A DNA stretch of 64,000 bases from Oscheius onirici. Lineage: Eukaryota > Nematoda > Chromadorea > Rhabditida > Rhabditidae. A program made the translations under genes and the position numbers. Each line of letters opens with the position of its first letter. Within the stretch, counting starts at the first letter, position 1. This document shows positions 34,301-47,217 of the stretch, one piece after another. The DNA lies in the NCBI GenBank assembly GCA_932521025.1, contig OW051468.1, positions 3,286,064-3,350,063 on the forward strand, given 5' to 3'. The notes below the pieces were generated by a model. The model made no database searches, was not told where the DNA came from, and worked only from the letters and a program-made list of their open reading frames with translations.

Positions 34301-35663
34301 GATGGCAGAACAGAAGACGGTTCAGGAAAAAGACATGCTGCTCAATATACTGAAGAGTTCCACAGGGTTGGAGATCAAAACTCTGCAGACTAAAGTCCAG
34401 AAGCAAGAAGCTGAACTGAATTCATTTGCCGATAAGAGTTTGGAAGTAGTGAAGAAGCTGAAGGATCGGATTGGTGCTCTCGAGACAAAACTGGCAGATG
34501 AGCGGAAGAAGAATAAGGTATTCAAATCTCAGCTGACATCTCTCCAGGCCCTTGACGACGCTCTCGAGAAGGACGCCGTCTACTTGGACAAAAGGTTGGA
34601 GGAGGCTTCTGTGAAGGGCAAGAAGAGAAGGGAGGAAATTCTAATGCTCAATAAGAAGATCGAAAGTCTCGAACACGAGCTCTTTGTCAAGACGGAACTT
34701 TCCATAGATCGAGAAGAGACCATAAAGAAGCTGCAGGAAGAGAATGCCGCTCTCATGAAGAAGACGGATGAGTTGAATGGAGATCTGAAGAAGAAGAACA
34801 AGAGTGCTCAAGAACTTCTCAAAAAACTTCAAGGAGAGATGAAAGAAGTGATTATGCTAAAGGAAGAGACTGTCGAGTTCAAAAAGAAGAATGATGCATT
34901 GGAAGAGGAGCTTAAGAGTGGTCAAGAAGAGTCAAAGAAAAGGACGGAGGAAGTAAAGAAGCTGAAGGAAGAGGCGGTCGCTGTCCAGAAAAAGATGAAA
35001 GATATGGCTGAAGAGCTGAAGGAAAAGACTGGCGATGAAGTCGCTAAGAAGCTAAAAGAAGAGCTGGCTGCTGCACAAGAAACGGTAAAAGATCTTCAAG
35101 AAAAGATGAGACAAGCTGATCGGGCCCTACAGGAGAAAGAAAAGAAACTGAAGGACGTCAAGCCAGCGTCCTCTAACTTCTGGACAACTGAGAAGCAAGA
35201 ATCGCTGAATGATTGCAATTCAAAGATCCGAGCTCTACACATGGTCATCGTGAGCAAGAATCAGAGAATCCAATCTCTTGAGGTCGCACAAGAGGATCTG
35301 TACAGGATGAAAGAGACTCTGAACAATTATCATAAGGAGTTGAAGGAGAAGCATGAAGAGATTGGTCATCTAAAGAGACGTCTGGCGAACAAGAAGGATT
35401 CGGTCGAAGCTCTCATGTACAAATGTCAGTCTTTGGAACGGCTACGTCATCCTAATGGTTGGTTTTAGTCTTGGTCAGTGTCTAATTTTGAGCTTTCAGA
35501 AACTAGTCCATACCTTCCGACTCCAGACTCAAGTCATCGATCCAGAAAGAGGAAGATGGATGCTGTTCATGATGATACGCTCAGCCGACCCGACCGACCC
35601 CTTCCGCCAATTCCCCTTGACGAAACTATCTCTCTTGACGAGACCGTTTTACTTGAAGAATAA
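31316..35663 (+). CDS. Gene D2: very long coiled-coil protein without the N-terminal domain
   Basis: Exons start at 31308-31366 (ATG 31316, MDIGNVSCPHQQIQ), then 31406-31705, about 31831-32170, about 32655-33400, 33441-33641, 33681-34020, 34063-35456 and 35501-35663. It is almost entirely Lys/Glu/Leu heptads (for example ELKEKTGDEVAKKLKEELAA). The tail (SPYLPTPDSSHRSRKRKMDA, then RPDRPLPPIPLDET) is proline-rich and similar in placement to the D1 tail. The AATAAA at 35658-35663 overlaps the stop codon. Two tRNA genes sit in the intron 32171-32654. It is either a tandem paralogue that lost the domain or the 3' half of D1. Likely a structural scaffold (inference). Confidence 0.7.
32259..32340 (+). 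tRNA. tRNA-Leu (AAG)
   Basis: 82 nt with acceptor stem GGCGAGA/TCTCGTC, A box TGGCCGAGTGG, anticodon stem CTGGT/ACCAG around loop TTAAGGC, variable arm, B box GGTTCGAATCC and discriminator A. It lies within an intron of D2, on the same strand. Confidence 0.95.
32486..32497. promoter_or_regulatory. Palindrome upstream of tRNA-Glu
   Basis: TGACAGCTGTCA ends 47 nt before the tRNA-Glu. The same palindrome lies exactly 47 nt upstream of the minus-strand tRNA-Glu at 61771-61842. Confidence 0.5.
32545..32616 (+). tRNA. tRNA-Glu (CTC)
   Basis: 72 nt, acceptor stem TCCGTTG/CAACGGA, A box TGGTCTAGTGG, anticodon loop CTCTCAC within TATGG/CCATA, and B box GGTTCGATTCC. Same intron as the tRNA-Leu, 204 bp downstream of it. 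Confidence 0.95.
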
Positions 35664-36868
35664 ATTTTAACGACAAGGTCTCGGTACTTTTCTTCCCCGA
35701 CAATCACTTAAACCAATATTTCTACTGTACTGAGCACATTCTTTTCCATTCCTTTACCCCTTTGATTGAGCAGAATGATGGGCGTACCTGTTATGAGATG
35801 GTGTCCAAATCCTTCCGTTCGAGCGTCTTGAAGAACTGTCGTCAGTAGACGTCTGTCGCACCTTGAGAAGTAGAAACTACTTTGCAGACAGCTACCTTCT
35901 ACTTGGAAATTGAAAGGAACTAATTGGAAAAACATGTTATGATATATCGTTAACTCGTCTTGACACGATTTTCCCATGAGATGGCTTGCTTCTGTTCCCA
36001 GGAGAAGGTTAGTCTGCTCTGCCAGTAGCTTCTACCTTCCTCAGTCGTCAGATCGTCAGTTCGGCTACACTCGACAGATTCTTTTGGAGAAGATTTCTCA
36101 CTCTTAATTGTAAGGAGCTACAAGTCAGTCGATTTTTGTATTAGGGGAAGGGGTAAAATTGTTGGAACTGCTCAGGTGGTGCTACTACCAGAGTCTCTTA
36201 TTCTCCTGTCGGAACGACTTGCACGTTTAACTCGAACTCGATATGAGTTGAATGATGCATTGATATTTTATCTGCATCCTTGTGCACAAAGTCGGAAACT
36301 GTTACCAAAGTCTGACCACATTCTGTCCAGTTTTTCATAATACTCACGGTTGGTGGCTCCAGCGAAATATCATCGGTAGGATGAAAATAGTTTCAGCAAA
36401 GAGGGCAAAAAGTGCTTTATTGTTGTCTGTGCCGTGAAAACAATTATCCAAAACCAAAACAAAAAAACAAGTCGTCTTCGTTTATGATGTGGTCTCGCAG
36501 TACATCCTGGTTTCGTGCCATTCACGAAGACACTGAAAAACCAGTTTGTTCAATAGCTTCTACAAGTTTACTAACCTCTTCATGGAATGACTGACTACAG
36601 TTGATTTCCTTCTTCTGGATCAGAAGCATCAGCATCAAACATTCATCCACGTCTGGTTACGTGAGAGTTCGACTTCTAGTTTTACCACGGTTACTGTTTA
36701 CTGCCTGTGCAACTTCATAGCAGCGGCAGCATCCATTGATTTCTCCGAGATTCTGTATCAAAACGTTGGAAGAAAGTATACTAACAAGAATTTAATTTTT
36801 TTTCAAATTCATTTAAAAACATTTCGTAATGACAGTCATCAAGCACAGGCATCACAAAAACATATTTT
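35664..36868. other. Intergenic between convergent genes
   Basis: About 1.2 kb between the D2 stop and the stop of the minus-strand long gene. I see no open frame with coding character, RNA gene or R1 copy. Confidence 0.4.
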
Positions 36869-39800
36869 CTACTTCTTTTTAGGATATTTTGTTTGAGCGA
36901 ACATCTCAATTTGATTTTCCACCTCCTCGACAAGAAGTTTTTTCGCATTGTCCTTGTTCTTGAAATATTTTAATTTCCCGCCGAGTAGATTGGAGAGTTT
37001 CTGAATAATAATACGTAACGATTCCCATTCGTAGCCTACCTTGGTAACAATTGACAAGAATGATTTCTTCTTCCCCGATATCTTTTCTGGATTTTCTATT
37101 GGCTTCGTTTCTTCAATCGGTTCTGGCTGTACTTCCACATCTAGTGGAACCAGTCCGAGCCGTTGTAGTCTCTTCTTCTCGGGCAGCTGTAGCCATCGGA
37201 GCATATTCTCGTACTGAAGTCTAGCCGACTTTAGCTCCTCAAACTTTTTCACACGTCTCAAGAGCAGGGAGAAGTTACATTGAGAGCTGAAAAAGTACTT
37301 TGTAAATGACAAACACCGAAAGTTTACGTCTCAACGACCGTCTGAGCGAAAATGGTCTGGTTCACCCCATAGATATTTTGACGTAGTGTGATCTCCTTGA
37401 CCAAGTTGTCCATATGGATGTAGTGCCGTTGACCGTCGGCGTGAAGAGTTACGATGTGTTTCACTGAAAGCCTTGAAATATACATGAAAAGAGACTCACA
37501 GTCGAGATCGGGGACAATATCGGCTGGATGTGGCTCCACTAAAGGCGAAAGGAACCACCAGTCTTTGAGATCCCTACGATAAGTCGGCTTCCATGCTTTC
37601 AGCTCAGCCAGGGCTTTCTCTTGTTTCTTCGTGAGCACAGCTGGGTTCTTGGTCTCTAGCAGTTTCGTGATCATTTTCTTGGTCTCATCATCCACCTCAG
37701 GACGAATTTGAGGAGGAGGAGGAAGATTCTTCTTAGGATTCGGCAAAACTTCAGGTCTCTTGACAGTCAACAATTTTCTGAGACAAGGATCTGCTTTTAT
37801 GGCCAAGTTCTTGCCCAAAACAGGAGGACCTTCGATGGCGAGAGGTCGAGCACGCTTCAAGGTAGAGAGGGTGCTCATAGCCAGCTTTAAAGCAGGGTCG
37901 GACGTCTGGATAACTTTGGCATTCGGATTGAATGTATAGTGCATTTGAGCTAATTCGAGTAGACGACTTTTTACGAATGAAGTCTTATAGATCTTTGGGA
38001 GTCCGTTCAACACCCCTGAAAACACTGTGTTTAGAAAGAACCAATTTCCTACATATCGTGTTAGCACTTGTAGTGTTCCACAGGCTAAAAGAGGAAACAA
38101 GAGCTAGACTGTCTCTTCGAATCTTGGCAAGTGCCTCCCCGTTGAGCTGTATCTTCTGAAGTGTGGTGGAAGCTAGCACGCGGTCAGTGTTCTTCTTCTC
38201 CGGGTGACTCGTCTTGACTTTTTTGGTCAGATGCTTCGGCGTTAATTCATTCTTCTGCGATTTCTTCTCCATTGTCAAAACCTTCTTCTTTTGTGAAGTT
38301 TCCTCTTGTCCGCTCTTCTTCGCCTTTCCATCTTTAGAATCCGTTTTGATTAGAACTTCTTGTCCTGACACCGGAGCCTTCATTGAGCCGCCTCTTTGAT
38401 CATTCGTACCGTCCAGCATAGCCCTATACTCTACTCTCTTCTGAGAACTAGTGCTTATCATCTGATTTAACTTTTTTGACGACATCTTCACGTTTCCAGG
38501 TAGAACAATCATCTTCTTCCCTTCCGTGTTGTCACGGCCTAATTTCGGAGCGATCTTTGAGGGAACAGCGTCAACTTGTGTAACGATTGAAGCAGACTTC
38601 TGCGCAGATTGTATGGGAACCTTGAGTAATGTAGGTTCTGAAAATTAAAATCATATAGATATTGTTAAAAGATACCTAGAAGTTTTGCTGTCTTCTCAGT
38701 TTTTTTCTTGCAGTCTCTAAAAATTCCTTCAACCATCGCATTCACTTCTCGTTCGATTGCTGTCGGGTCTTTATTCTGCATGTGACGACCACGTTTCTCC
38801 TTTTCATTTAGATGGTTGGTTTTGGTTTGTGATAGAATAGTTCCTGTTTGAAGACCAGGAGGACGTTTCTGGCAAAGTTCGGGCTTGATTCTGGCCGGAA
38901 TTTGGTTCGAATTCTTCGTTGGTGAGTCAAGGGCGTTGCCGGTTGATGTTGGTGAGACAACATTTGTCAAGAAGGTTGCCGGCTTTGTCGATTGAAGACG
39001 AGGATGCAATTTTTCGTAAAGTTCTGGCTTTATTGTAGCTGGAATTTCCTTCGGATGTCTGCGATCCAGTGGATGCTGAACCAAATTCTGAGCAAGCATC
39101 TTCTTGTTTCCTTTGACAATTTGCTCCATTTCTGGCTCTCTAGAAATCTGAGGCTTCTGATTATTTTCCTTGACAGTGTAGCCCTGAAACAAAGTTACTA
39201 AAAACTGTTAATTGCGTCACCTTTTCTTCAACAACACGACCCATCATAGGTAGTTTTACCTGCTGTTGACACTGGTCGACTAATTCATCTTTCCTGATGT
39301 GATCTCGTTTTCTATCGGACACAGTTTGCGGATTTCGCGAGCAAATTCTATTTTTGCCACTGACTACGATGCCTCTTTTCCCTATCAGTCTTCCGTGTCG
39401 ATTCACAAGAGTTTTAAATTTTTCATGCAGATTATCGACGGATTTCCTTGACTCGGAGAATGGAACAGGAGACTCTACCTATAATGTTTTTCATCGGCAA
39501 TATCAGAAAAAGGGTGAGTACCATTGTGGGAACAAGATTTGGAGCTATCTTATTCGGTTTTAGAGACACAACTGCAGTGGAAAGCCTGTCTTTCTGGCAA
39601 ACCGACTCCGTGTGGACGGCATTGCTCTGGAGTTCGTGCGGATCCATTAGAGTTGTCTTCATGGCATGAAGCGGATTGTGAATCCCGCTACTCACAGAAT
39701 CCGTGCCCTTATTGTCCGAAAGAGCCGTTCGTTTGGCCAGCTTTTCAGCCAAAAGGTCAATATTTCGTCGAAGTCGTGGCGGATTGGTCGAAACGGCCGG

Positions 39801-42800
39801 CTAAATGAACCATGTTTTGTAATTTTCTTCGCTCCCACCTTTGGAATGGACGTTTTGGCTGGAAATCTCTCGAAATCTTCAGCTGAGGCATTTTGATGTA
39901 TCGAAGCCCATCTCTTTTTCGGATTGACAGCTGTTCTCTCTGGAGAAAAATGAGCTCGTTTTCCTCTAATTGACTTGGTTGCAACCTAAAATGGTTATTG
40001 TGAAAAGAAAGGAAACTCAAAATACCCTTGGTGGAGGCGGCTGGGCCATAGGGACTTGCACTTGAGACACCCGACGTGCATGAATAACTTGACTTGTCGT
40101 GGCTTCTTTAGAAGTACTGTTTTCGAAGGAAACTGGAGCTTGCTTCGACATAGGAACGAAGTCCCTTGATTCTAAAGTGTCGATAGATACAGGTTTTTTC
40201 CGGGAAAGATCCAGGGACATTGAAGAAACGGTGATCAGCGGCTTTGGTGGAACTTCGTCATTTTTCCTGGCATTTTTCACTACAGGACTGTCACGAATGA
40301 CTTGACTGGAGATGGGCACTGGAAGAGGCACAGGCTGGTACTGTACTGTTGGAAGAGACACATCTTGAATCACCGGTTTTTGCCCAGAAAATGTAGAAGA
40401 CAGAGACGCAGTGTCCATTCTTTTCACTTTCTTATTTTTGGCGTGTCTCGCTTCAGGAACGTCGGGTTGCTGTTCCGCCTTTTTACTTTCTGCTTGCCGG
40501 GTGGTCTGGATTACAGCCGATTCAGCTGGTATCCCAGTTACGATCGTCTCTTCCTCAATCACGTCTTGGTCGTCCTGATCACTCCAAGGAATATGCGGCT
40601 CTTCTGGAACTTGCTCAAAAAAAGGTGACGGCATAATTTCAACATCGGAAACATGCTCTCGAAACCTGTCTTTTGAGTCAGAAGAACAGAAAAACGTTGA
40701 AAATGTCTCCTCGTTGGAACAGTTTTTCTGTAAAAACGTTGTCATCAAAAAAGTATGCTAATTAACCGCTGCCTCTTCAGAAAAAGCTTCAGCTGAGTTC
40801 CTGGCAAGCTCACATTCTCTCTGCCTCTCGGACACATTCGTTTTCATTGTAGTGTGAATTTCGGCTGATTCCAAAGTCCTGATCTGTACGGAAGAGTTCT
40901 GAACAATAATGTTTGCCGATCCCAAAGTATATCATACCCTTATAGGTTGACTACCCAGAGCGCTCTGAAGAGCAGAACTTGTACCAGAGACAGGCCTGAC
41001 TTCTACCGTGGGATTCAGCACATTATGAGCTTCCTGTTTTGTCCTTGAAACAGGAACTTGGTTAACAGGGGGAAGCTGTACTTGTACAGGACGTCTTTTA
41101 TCTGTTTGAGAAGTGTGAAGATGTCTCGATTGAGCCGTTGGCTTATTGGAAGCGACTGGAGAACGGGAGACTCGTTGGGACATCTGGTGACCTTGCGCAG
41201 CTTGTATCTGATATGAATGTCCCGATTGAACTGATGCCGGATTAGCACCGATACGACTACGACTTTCAGAAAGTCTGTCGTCTGTTTTAAAGCTGAACTG
41301 TCTTGGTTCACATGGTTGCTGAGCAGGAGCCTGAGCGACTCTCTGGTACATCAACTTAGTTTGTGCAGGGTCTCCGTTCATTTCTCTGGTCTGGACCGGC
41401 GCCTGGATAGGAACTTGGTTCAGTATCTGAGGCATCTGTTGTCGTAGCGCAGCATGTGCTGCATGACCGTACTGAAACAGGCTGAGACTGAAACTGATCA
41501 TTATTTTAATCTACCATATTAGGAGGGTATGGATAGCCCATGGATGTTTGCGGGAAAGCTGGATAATTTGGTGGACCAGATTGCGGGAAAACTGTATAAC
41601 CTGGAGGAAGATAGTAGATTTGTGGCTTCGATTGCTGCAAACAATGTTGATAAAAAGCAAAGAAGTTACTTGCCCCCTGTGCGTTCTGATTGCCATCGTC
41701 TTGAATATAGGCTAATCGACAACCAGGAGGTGCTTGTCCCATCGGCGCGAATGGACCAGGCCACATATTCTGATTCTGAACAGGTGGAACGTTCGTCGGT
41801 GGCATCTGAGGCTGACCAGGGTGGTACATCGGTGGCATCTGGGGTTGATTCCACATCGGGTAGGCCGGTCCAGGGTACTGAACCAGTTAAAGTAACCAAG
41901 AGAACAACTTACGCCGAAATAGTTAGGATAGCCGGGAAGATGTTGACCAGGGAAAGGAAACTGGTAGGGATTCGGTTGAACAAACCCTGGACTGATGGAT
42001 TGAGACTGTTGGGAGGTACTCTAAACATGGGATTAATTATCAGAAGAGGAACCTGCCGCTTGATTCGATTCGTTTGAAGATGTTCGAGGAACTGTTCCAG
42101 GAACAAGCTGACCAGTCGGAGAATAGAGCTGAGGATAGGTAGGAGACGTTCTCGGAGTAGCAGTAGCCGAGTTAGAATTATTCTGAAACAATGTATCCAT
42201 TTTAAATTGCTCCCAAGTCTCTGTGTGTCTGAAGCCTAAAATGGCAGATAAACAAGGGAACTTTGTACGCAGATTACAATTGGGAGTTTTAGTAATAACA
42301 AGTTGAGATATGCCAGGATTGGGTTTCAAACATTGTACATATCAAATAATTGATTTCGTACCTGAAGGTAAGCTGACGAGTTTTGAGGTACTTGATCAGG
42401 ATATCCTGGACTTCCTAGTGGCTCTGGACTCATGCACTCATTTGAAGTAGCAGGACTGGGAACTGGAGAGCAGACTTGACGTTCCATAGCTACAGGAGCT
42501 TGACTAATCAGTGAAGACCTCGAAACAGTCTTCGGATTGACACTCCTTCCTAGATCCTCTGTCGGATCAACTTTTACGCTTCGATCTGATCCGCCATTAA
42601 TTGTTCTAGATTTTGAAACTTCAGGATCCGTAGCATGAGAACTTTGACTGGCTGTTGAGATTTTTGGGCCTTTAAGATAATCCTTCAGAAATTGGTTTGA
42701 ATCAGTTCTGTTAGCAGCAGTATCCAGAGGACGAATTGTCATCGGTTTTCCTTCTCTACGGGTGACATGGCTACTAGTAGTTTGAGATAGTTTTCCAGCT

Positions 42801-44478
42801 TGACTTGGCAGACGACTGACAGACTGAGCGGCCGGAGCGTATGAAGGAGAAGATCCCTGTTTCGCTCTTGATAGTTGAGGGACATTCTGAAAATTGAACA
42901 ATTTACTTAAAAGAGACATTTCGTACTTGAAGAGAGTTCGGAAGTTTTGGATATTGAATTTCTTGGCGGTCTTGTGTTTCGACTGATTCTGTAACATTTC
43001 GAGCGCTTAGATCTTCAGGAGACGTACTCCTTTCCACTCCATAAGGTTTCCTTGGTTTAATACTCGTAGAAGAAAGGCTTGGCACTTGAGTTTCTGAAGT
43101 AGCTGGAAAAGTTTGACTCTTCGAAGGAGCTCCAAAAGCATTCTCGAGATCTCCTTCCAACTGGTCTCTGTGAAATGCGAAAGGCTGCTTCACTACGTTA
43201 TCCACTGGACGAATTCTCGTCAATTTGATTTTTGTACTTGAAGATCCAGCTTGAACAGGCGGATTGAAACTGGGTCCGTTCTCATCTTCTCTAGCTCTCG
43301 GTTGCCTTAAGACTCCTGGGTTCTCCTCCTAAAATATCTTAATAGCCAATTGTGAAAATCAACTAACCACTAGGAAATCGCGGAATCGGAGTGGTTGCTG
43401 GAGATGATTATGCTCAAATCGTGTTGGTTCGATCATAGGTTCCAGATCTTCAGATACGGTGGGATGGTGTTCAGACAAACGCTTTGCTGACTCTATGCTT
43501 ATTTCCATTTGATAATCTGCTTGCTTCAGTGATGCCCGTCTACGTGCTTCCATTTTGGCAATCTCCGCAGGATCAGATCCAAATGCCCTCATGTTTTGAA
43601 TTTTTGTAGCCTTAAAACAACTGATATTTAATCCAGAACACGATGACTTACCCAGCGCTTGGCGTTCGCAGACCTGTTTTTGGCAGCTTGTGCCGGAGAT
43701 ACGATCTTTACTTGAGGTTTCACTTTTCTCACGTAACCCCTGCTGGCCCTCGGAATAGAAGACTGCAACGTTGTTCTTGGAGTAACAGGAGGATGTGTAT
43801 CTTCGGAAAGACAGTCCTCCTCGAGAAGAGGGCTTGCAGAATCCTCTTCTCGATCGAGTATTTCCTGAAAGAGTTTGCTTTGTGGCAGTCTCATAAGAAT
43901 ACCATAGACGTTTCATCTGTGGGAGCTCGACCTGGGGGAGTGGGCTCGTGACCAGGAGGTAGTTGGTCAAAAGGAATGACTCTGAAAGACAGGTTTAGAG
44001 TTTTCAGAAGAAGTACTTATGCTGACTGTCATTTAGAAAATACTTTCCTTAAGAACTCTCGACTTATACTTTGGCTTGACATATTGTAAGGTACCGATCT
44101 TTTCATTTATTTTTGTACAAGATGCTTACAACTTGTTAGAGAAATTCTTCAATCGTATGACGGATTCTCAGTCCTAACTTTCTCGTGTTATCCAATTATC
44201 CTGTGCCATTGACTTGAACCGACTGTTTTTAGGCTGAACTATTTTCAGCCTCAAAGTCTAGCTCTAAATTTTCACTCAAACAGTTCTACAAATTTTAAGG
44301 TCTAAAATGATAAAGACCTTTGTTCTCATCCATACAATAGGTTCTGACAGTTGTGTTTTAGTTTAGCCGATAACCATTTAATTAGAACATTAATAATCAA
44401 GCAAAAAACTCACTTGAACATTCCGTTTCCCTGCGGCTTCAGTCGATGAGTATGTTGCTGCTCAATATGACGAGCCAT
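36869..44478 (-). CDS. Gene E: very long, mostly disordered protein
   Basis: About 17 exons read continuously from MARHIEQQHTHRLKPQ (ATG 44478; an earlier start is possible) to YPKKK-TAG (36869-36871). Junctions checked include 44414-44478 to 43949-44005 and 38681-39183 to 38640. Near the N-terminus there is a basic helical stretch (EIAKMEARRRASLKQADYQM). The middle is Ser/Pro/Gln-rich with a Pro/Met/Tyr-rich exon (41516-41856). It has an internal repeat (IPATIKPELYEKLHPRLQ and IPARIKPELCQKRPPGLQ). The C-terminal third becomes ordered (DLKDWWFLSPLVEPHPADI), then helical and basic. It should be near 2,000 aa. No known domain recognised; a scaffold role is a guess. It is divergent from Frizzled with 268 bp between the ATGs. 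Confidence 0.7.
42193..42305 (+). repeat. R1 repeat fragment in a gene E intron
   Basis: TTTTAAATTGCTCCCAAGTC, then TCTGTGTGTCTGAAGC, inserted antisense to gene E. Confidence 0.65.
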
Positions 44479-44746
44479 CCCCGCTGGCTCGATAAACACT
44501 GAACCTTCGGACTGACCTGGACTCTGGCAATGGGAATCTGTGACCTAATTACCAGGCACTTGACCCACTGGAAGAACAAAGCGCTGGATAAGAACAATGT
44601 TTTTTGTTTGAAAGGCTTGTGAATCTGATAAAAGCGAAAAATCGATCGAGTTTACCTCACAAAACACGGTTTCCGCTTGAAGAAAGCGGTGCAACCAACA
44701 GGTGGTTGTTACTGGTGTCCAGTTAGTAAAAAAGCACACTTTGGGG

Positions 44747-46737
44747 ATGTGGCTCCAAACTGCAGTTCTTTACTATTTACTACATTCTGTATCCTCGTAC
44801 CAGAAGGTTTGTTTATTGCTTTGCCCCATATTTTTTTCCCGTTTATTGCTTTGCCCCAGAAAGATCCATAATTCGCTAGAAGCTATGTTAGCCGGTTGTG
44901 AATCCCAATTGGCTTGGAAAAAGTTGGTACAAAGCTTTAGTTTCAGGTGTCCAAAGGAGTTTGTGAGCCCATCCTAATACAGTATTGCCAAAATCTGCAT
45001 TACAACAATACAACTTTTCCCAACGCCTTTGGACATGAGAATCAAGAAGATGCCGGAGTTGAACTGGGCATGTTTGCTCATATCTTTAAGATGAAGTGTT
45101 CTCCGGCCTTGCAGCAGTTTCTCTGCTCGTTGTAAGTTCAGATTGTGAGTAATAGGACCCACAATTTAGATATGCTCCGCCGTGTTCGCTCATAACCAGA
45201 CCAATCGTCCCGTGCAAAGAAATGTGTCTGGCTGTGAAGAAGGACTGCGGGTATCTGATGAAAATGTATCATCTGCCTTGGCCCGAGCAGATGGACTGCG
45301 ACCGTTTTCCAGAAGACGATGGGACTTGTATTCGGTACGAGGAGGAGGACACAGAGATCGGATCACTGGTTCAGTACGAGTGCCCAGCAAAGATGAAGAC
45401 AGACGCTGACCACTTTCTTCCCATGAGGACAGGTCATCTGACAGGATGTGGGATCCGCTGTGATCAGATGGAATCCTTCCTTCTGGACTCATCCTCTCTA
45501 AAAATTCTCAAGACTTGGATTGGGTACACTGGGCTGATCAGTACTGCTCTCTGTCTTCTCACTATCTCGGTCTTTCTGATGGATACCGGACGATTCGCCT
45601 ACCCCGTCAGGCCATTCGTCTACATGAACATGTGCCAATTCATCGTCGGAACAATTTACACGCTCGGTGAGTATTCTTACCTCAAAAACAAAATATTTTT
45701 TAGGCTCTCTGTCAAAGTTCAATCCAATCTGTGGCAATGACTCGTTTCTCAGCCAGGGAAATTCCAACATCATGTGTTCTATACAGGCTTCCCTTCTCTA
45801 CTTTTTCGGACAAGCAACTGTCATATGGTATCCCCTTAAAATTTGAAACCGTAGTTCTTCTCCAGGTTCCTCATGATGTGTATCTGCTTTCTCCTGACCA
45901 CAAAATACACTTGGGGCAGTGAGGCCTTCAATCGACTTTATCACCTTTTCCATTATCTGGCATGGGGAGTTCCACTTCTTCTAACGATTGTAGCCATTCT
46001 AACGGAAGCAGTCGACGGAGATGCTTTGACTGGTAAGTCGGACCAATTATGATACAGTACTACTTGATGTAAAAATGACACCTAAAAAAACGTTCTTCTT
46101 GCCTCTCTTTACAATCTCTGCTCTTTCAGGAGTCTGTTCAATCGGGAATCTGAACCCGACCCAACTACTTCTATTCCAAGCCATTCCTTCAATATCCTGT
46201 GTCTTCACGGCCCTTCTAACTCTCTTAGTTGCTCTCTGTTCCAGCTGCGGAATTCCCGAAGGTATTTTTAGACAGTCAGCGAGGGACATTAGACGATGGA
46301 GGGTACAGATAGTCAAGTGAGTTTGAGAAACATTTTCCAGAACCAGTTTTCTATTCAGATTTGCTCTATTCGGAATTCTGTATTCTGCACTGATTTTGGC
46401 CAATGGAAGTCTTTTAATTGTTCAGGGAACAAGACAATCCGGATGGATTGAGAGTAGGTTTTTTTGTGTTCAAACTGTAGTACCAAGTTTCAGATTGGTT
46501 CAGTAGACTCTGCACCTCCAGTGAGCGATTTTCCAAGTACGGCTTCCAGACGGATCAAATTTACTGTCCGCAGGACGACGGTGCCAAGACTGATCTGCTC
46601 TTCCACTGTGTCAGGTAGTCATCCGCACTGTGATTTCCAGTCAAATGACACTTTTCAGCTACCTCACCCAGCTCTCTGTCGGCTTCCTCGGTATCATATG
46701 GATCTTCAATCCGAAGACGGTCAGACGACTTTGACAA
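44747..46737 (+). CDS. Frizzled-family Wnt receptor
   Basis: Nine exons: 44747-44797, 44947-45131, 45170-45666, 45704-45827, 45866-46032, 46130-46316, 46359-46453, 46494-46614 and 46659-46737; frame exact, 501 aa. The signal peptide is MWLQTAVLYYLLHSVSS. The cysteine-rich domain has all ten Cys (CEPILIQYCQNLHYNNTTFP, then FLCSLYAPPC and so on). The seven-helix region includes YECPAKM, YPVRPFVYMNMC and FLMMCICFLLTTKYTW. Such receptors bind Wnt through the CRD and signal through Dishevelled. The C-terminus is very short (IWIFNPKTVRRL, stop): KT of the Dishevelled-binding KTxxxW is present but the Trp position is Leu. It is probably plasma-membrane located; whether canonical coupling survives is open. 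Confidence 0.93.
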
Positions 46738-46817
46738 AAGCTGACATGTTCCTAGAGACGGCCAATGATCTAGTTTCGTAATGAATTCATTCAAAATTGT
46801 TTGTTCACGTACGCGTT

Positions 46818-47045
46818 GATATTTAATTGTTCTCAGGTGTCTGTCTGTGTGTCTGAAGCTCTAATTGGTAATTTGAACAGGTCAATTTGCAAGTGCGTGG
46901 ACTTTGATCATTTTTGACTGGGGATAGTTTCCAGAAAGTAGAGAATCAAGTGCTGGGTTAGAAAAACGGGAAATAGTTCATGGGGGCTACTACTATAACT
47001 TTAGCCACAACGAGGCGATATCACAACTGGAGAAAGGGGATAGAA
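46818..47045 (+). repeat. R1 repeat copy downstream of Frizzled
   Basis: Starts TTTAATTGTTCTCAGGTG and shares TCAATTTGCAAGTGCGTGG plus ACTTTGATC with 13333-13590. Confidence 0.65.
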
Positions 47046-47217
47046 GAGTTTTTTCACGTGAGCCAAAACATCTTAGGAGGTATCATGGAATTTTTGGGTC
47101 AAAAATTTATATTCTTCGAATAGAAATGTACGAATTGCTCTTACCTAAAAAGTAGTTTTGCCTCTCGAAATTCGCGATGAAAGTAGCGAAATTACGCCGA
47201 AAAATGTCTCATGGAAT

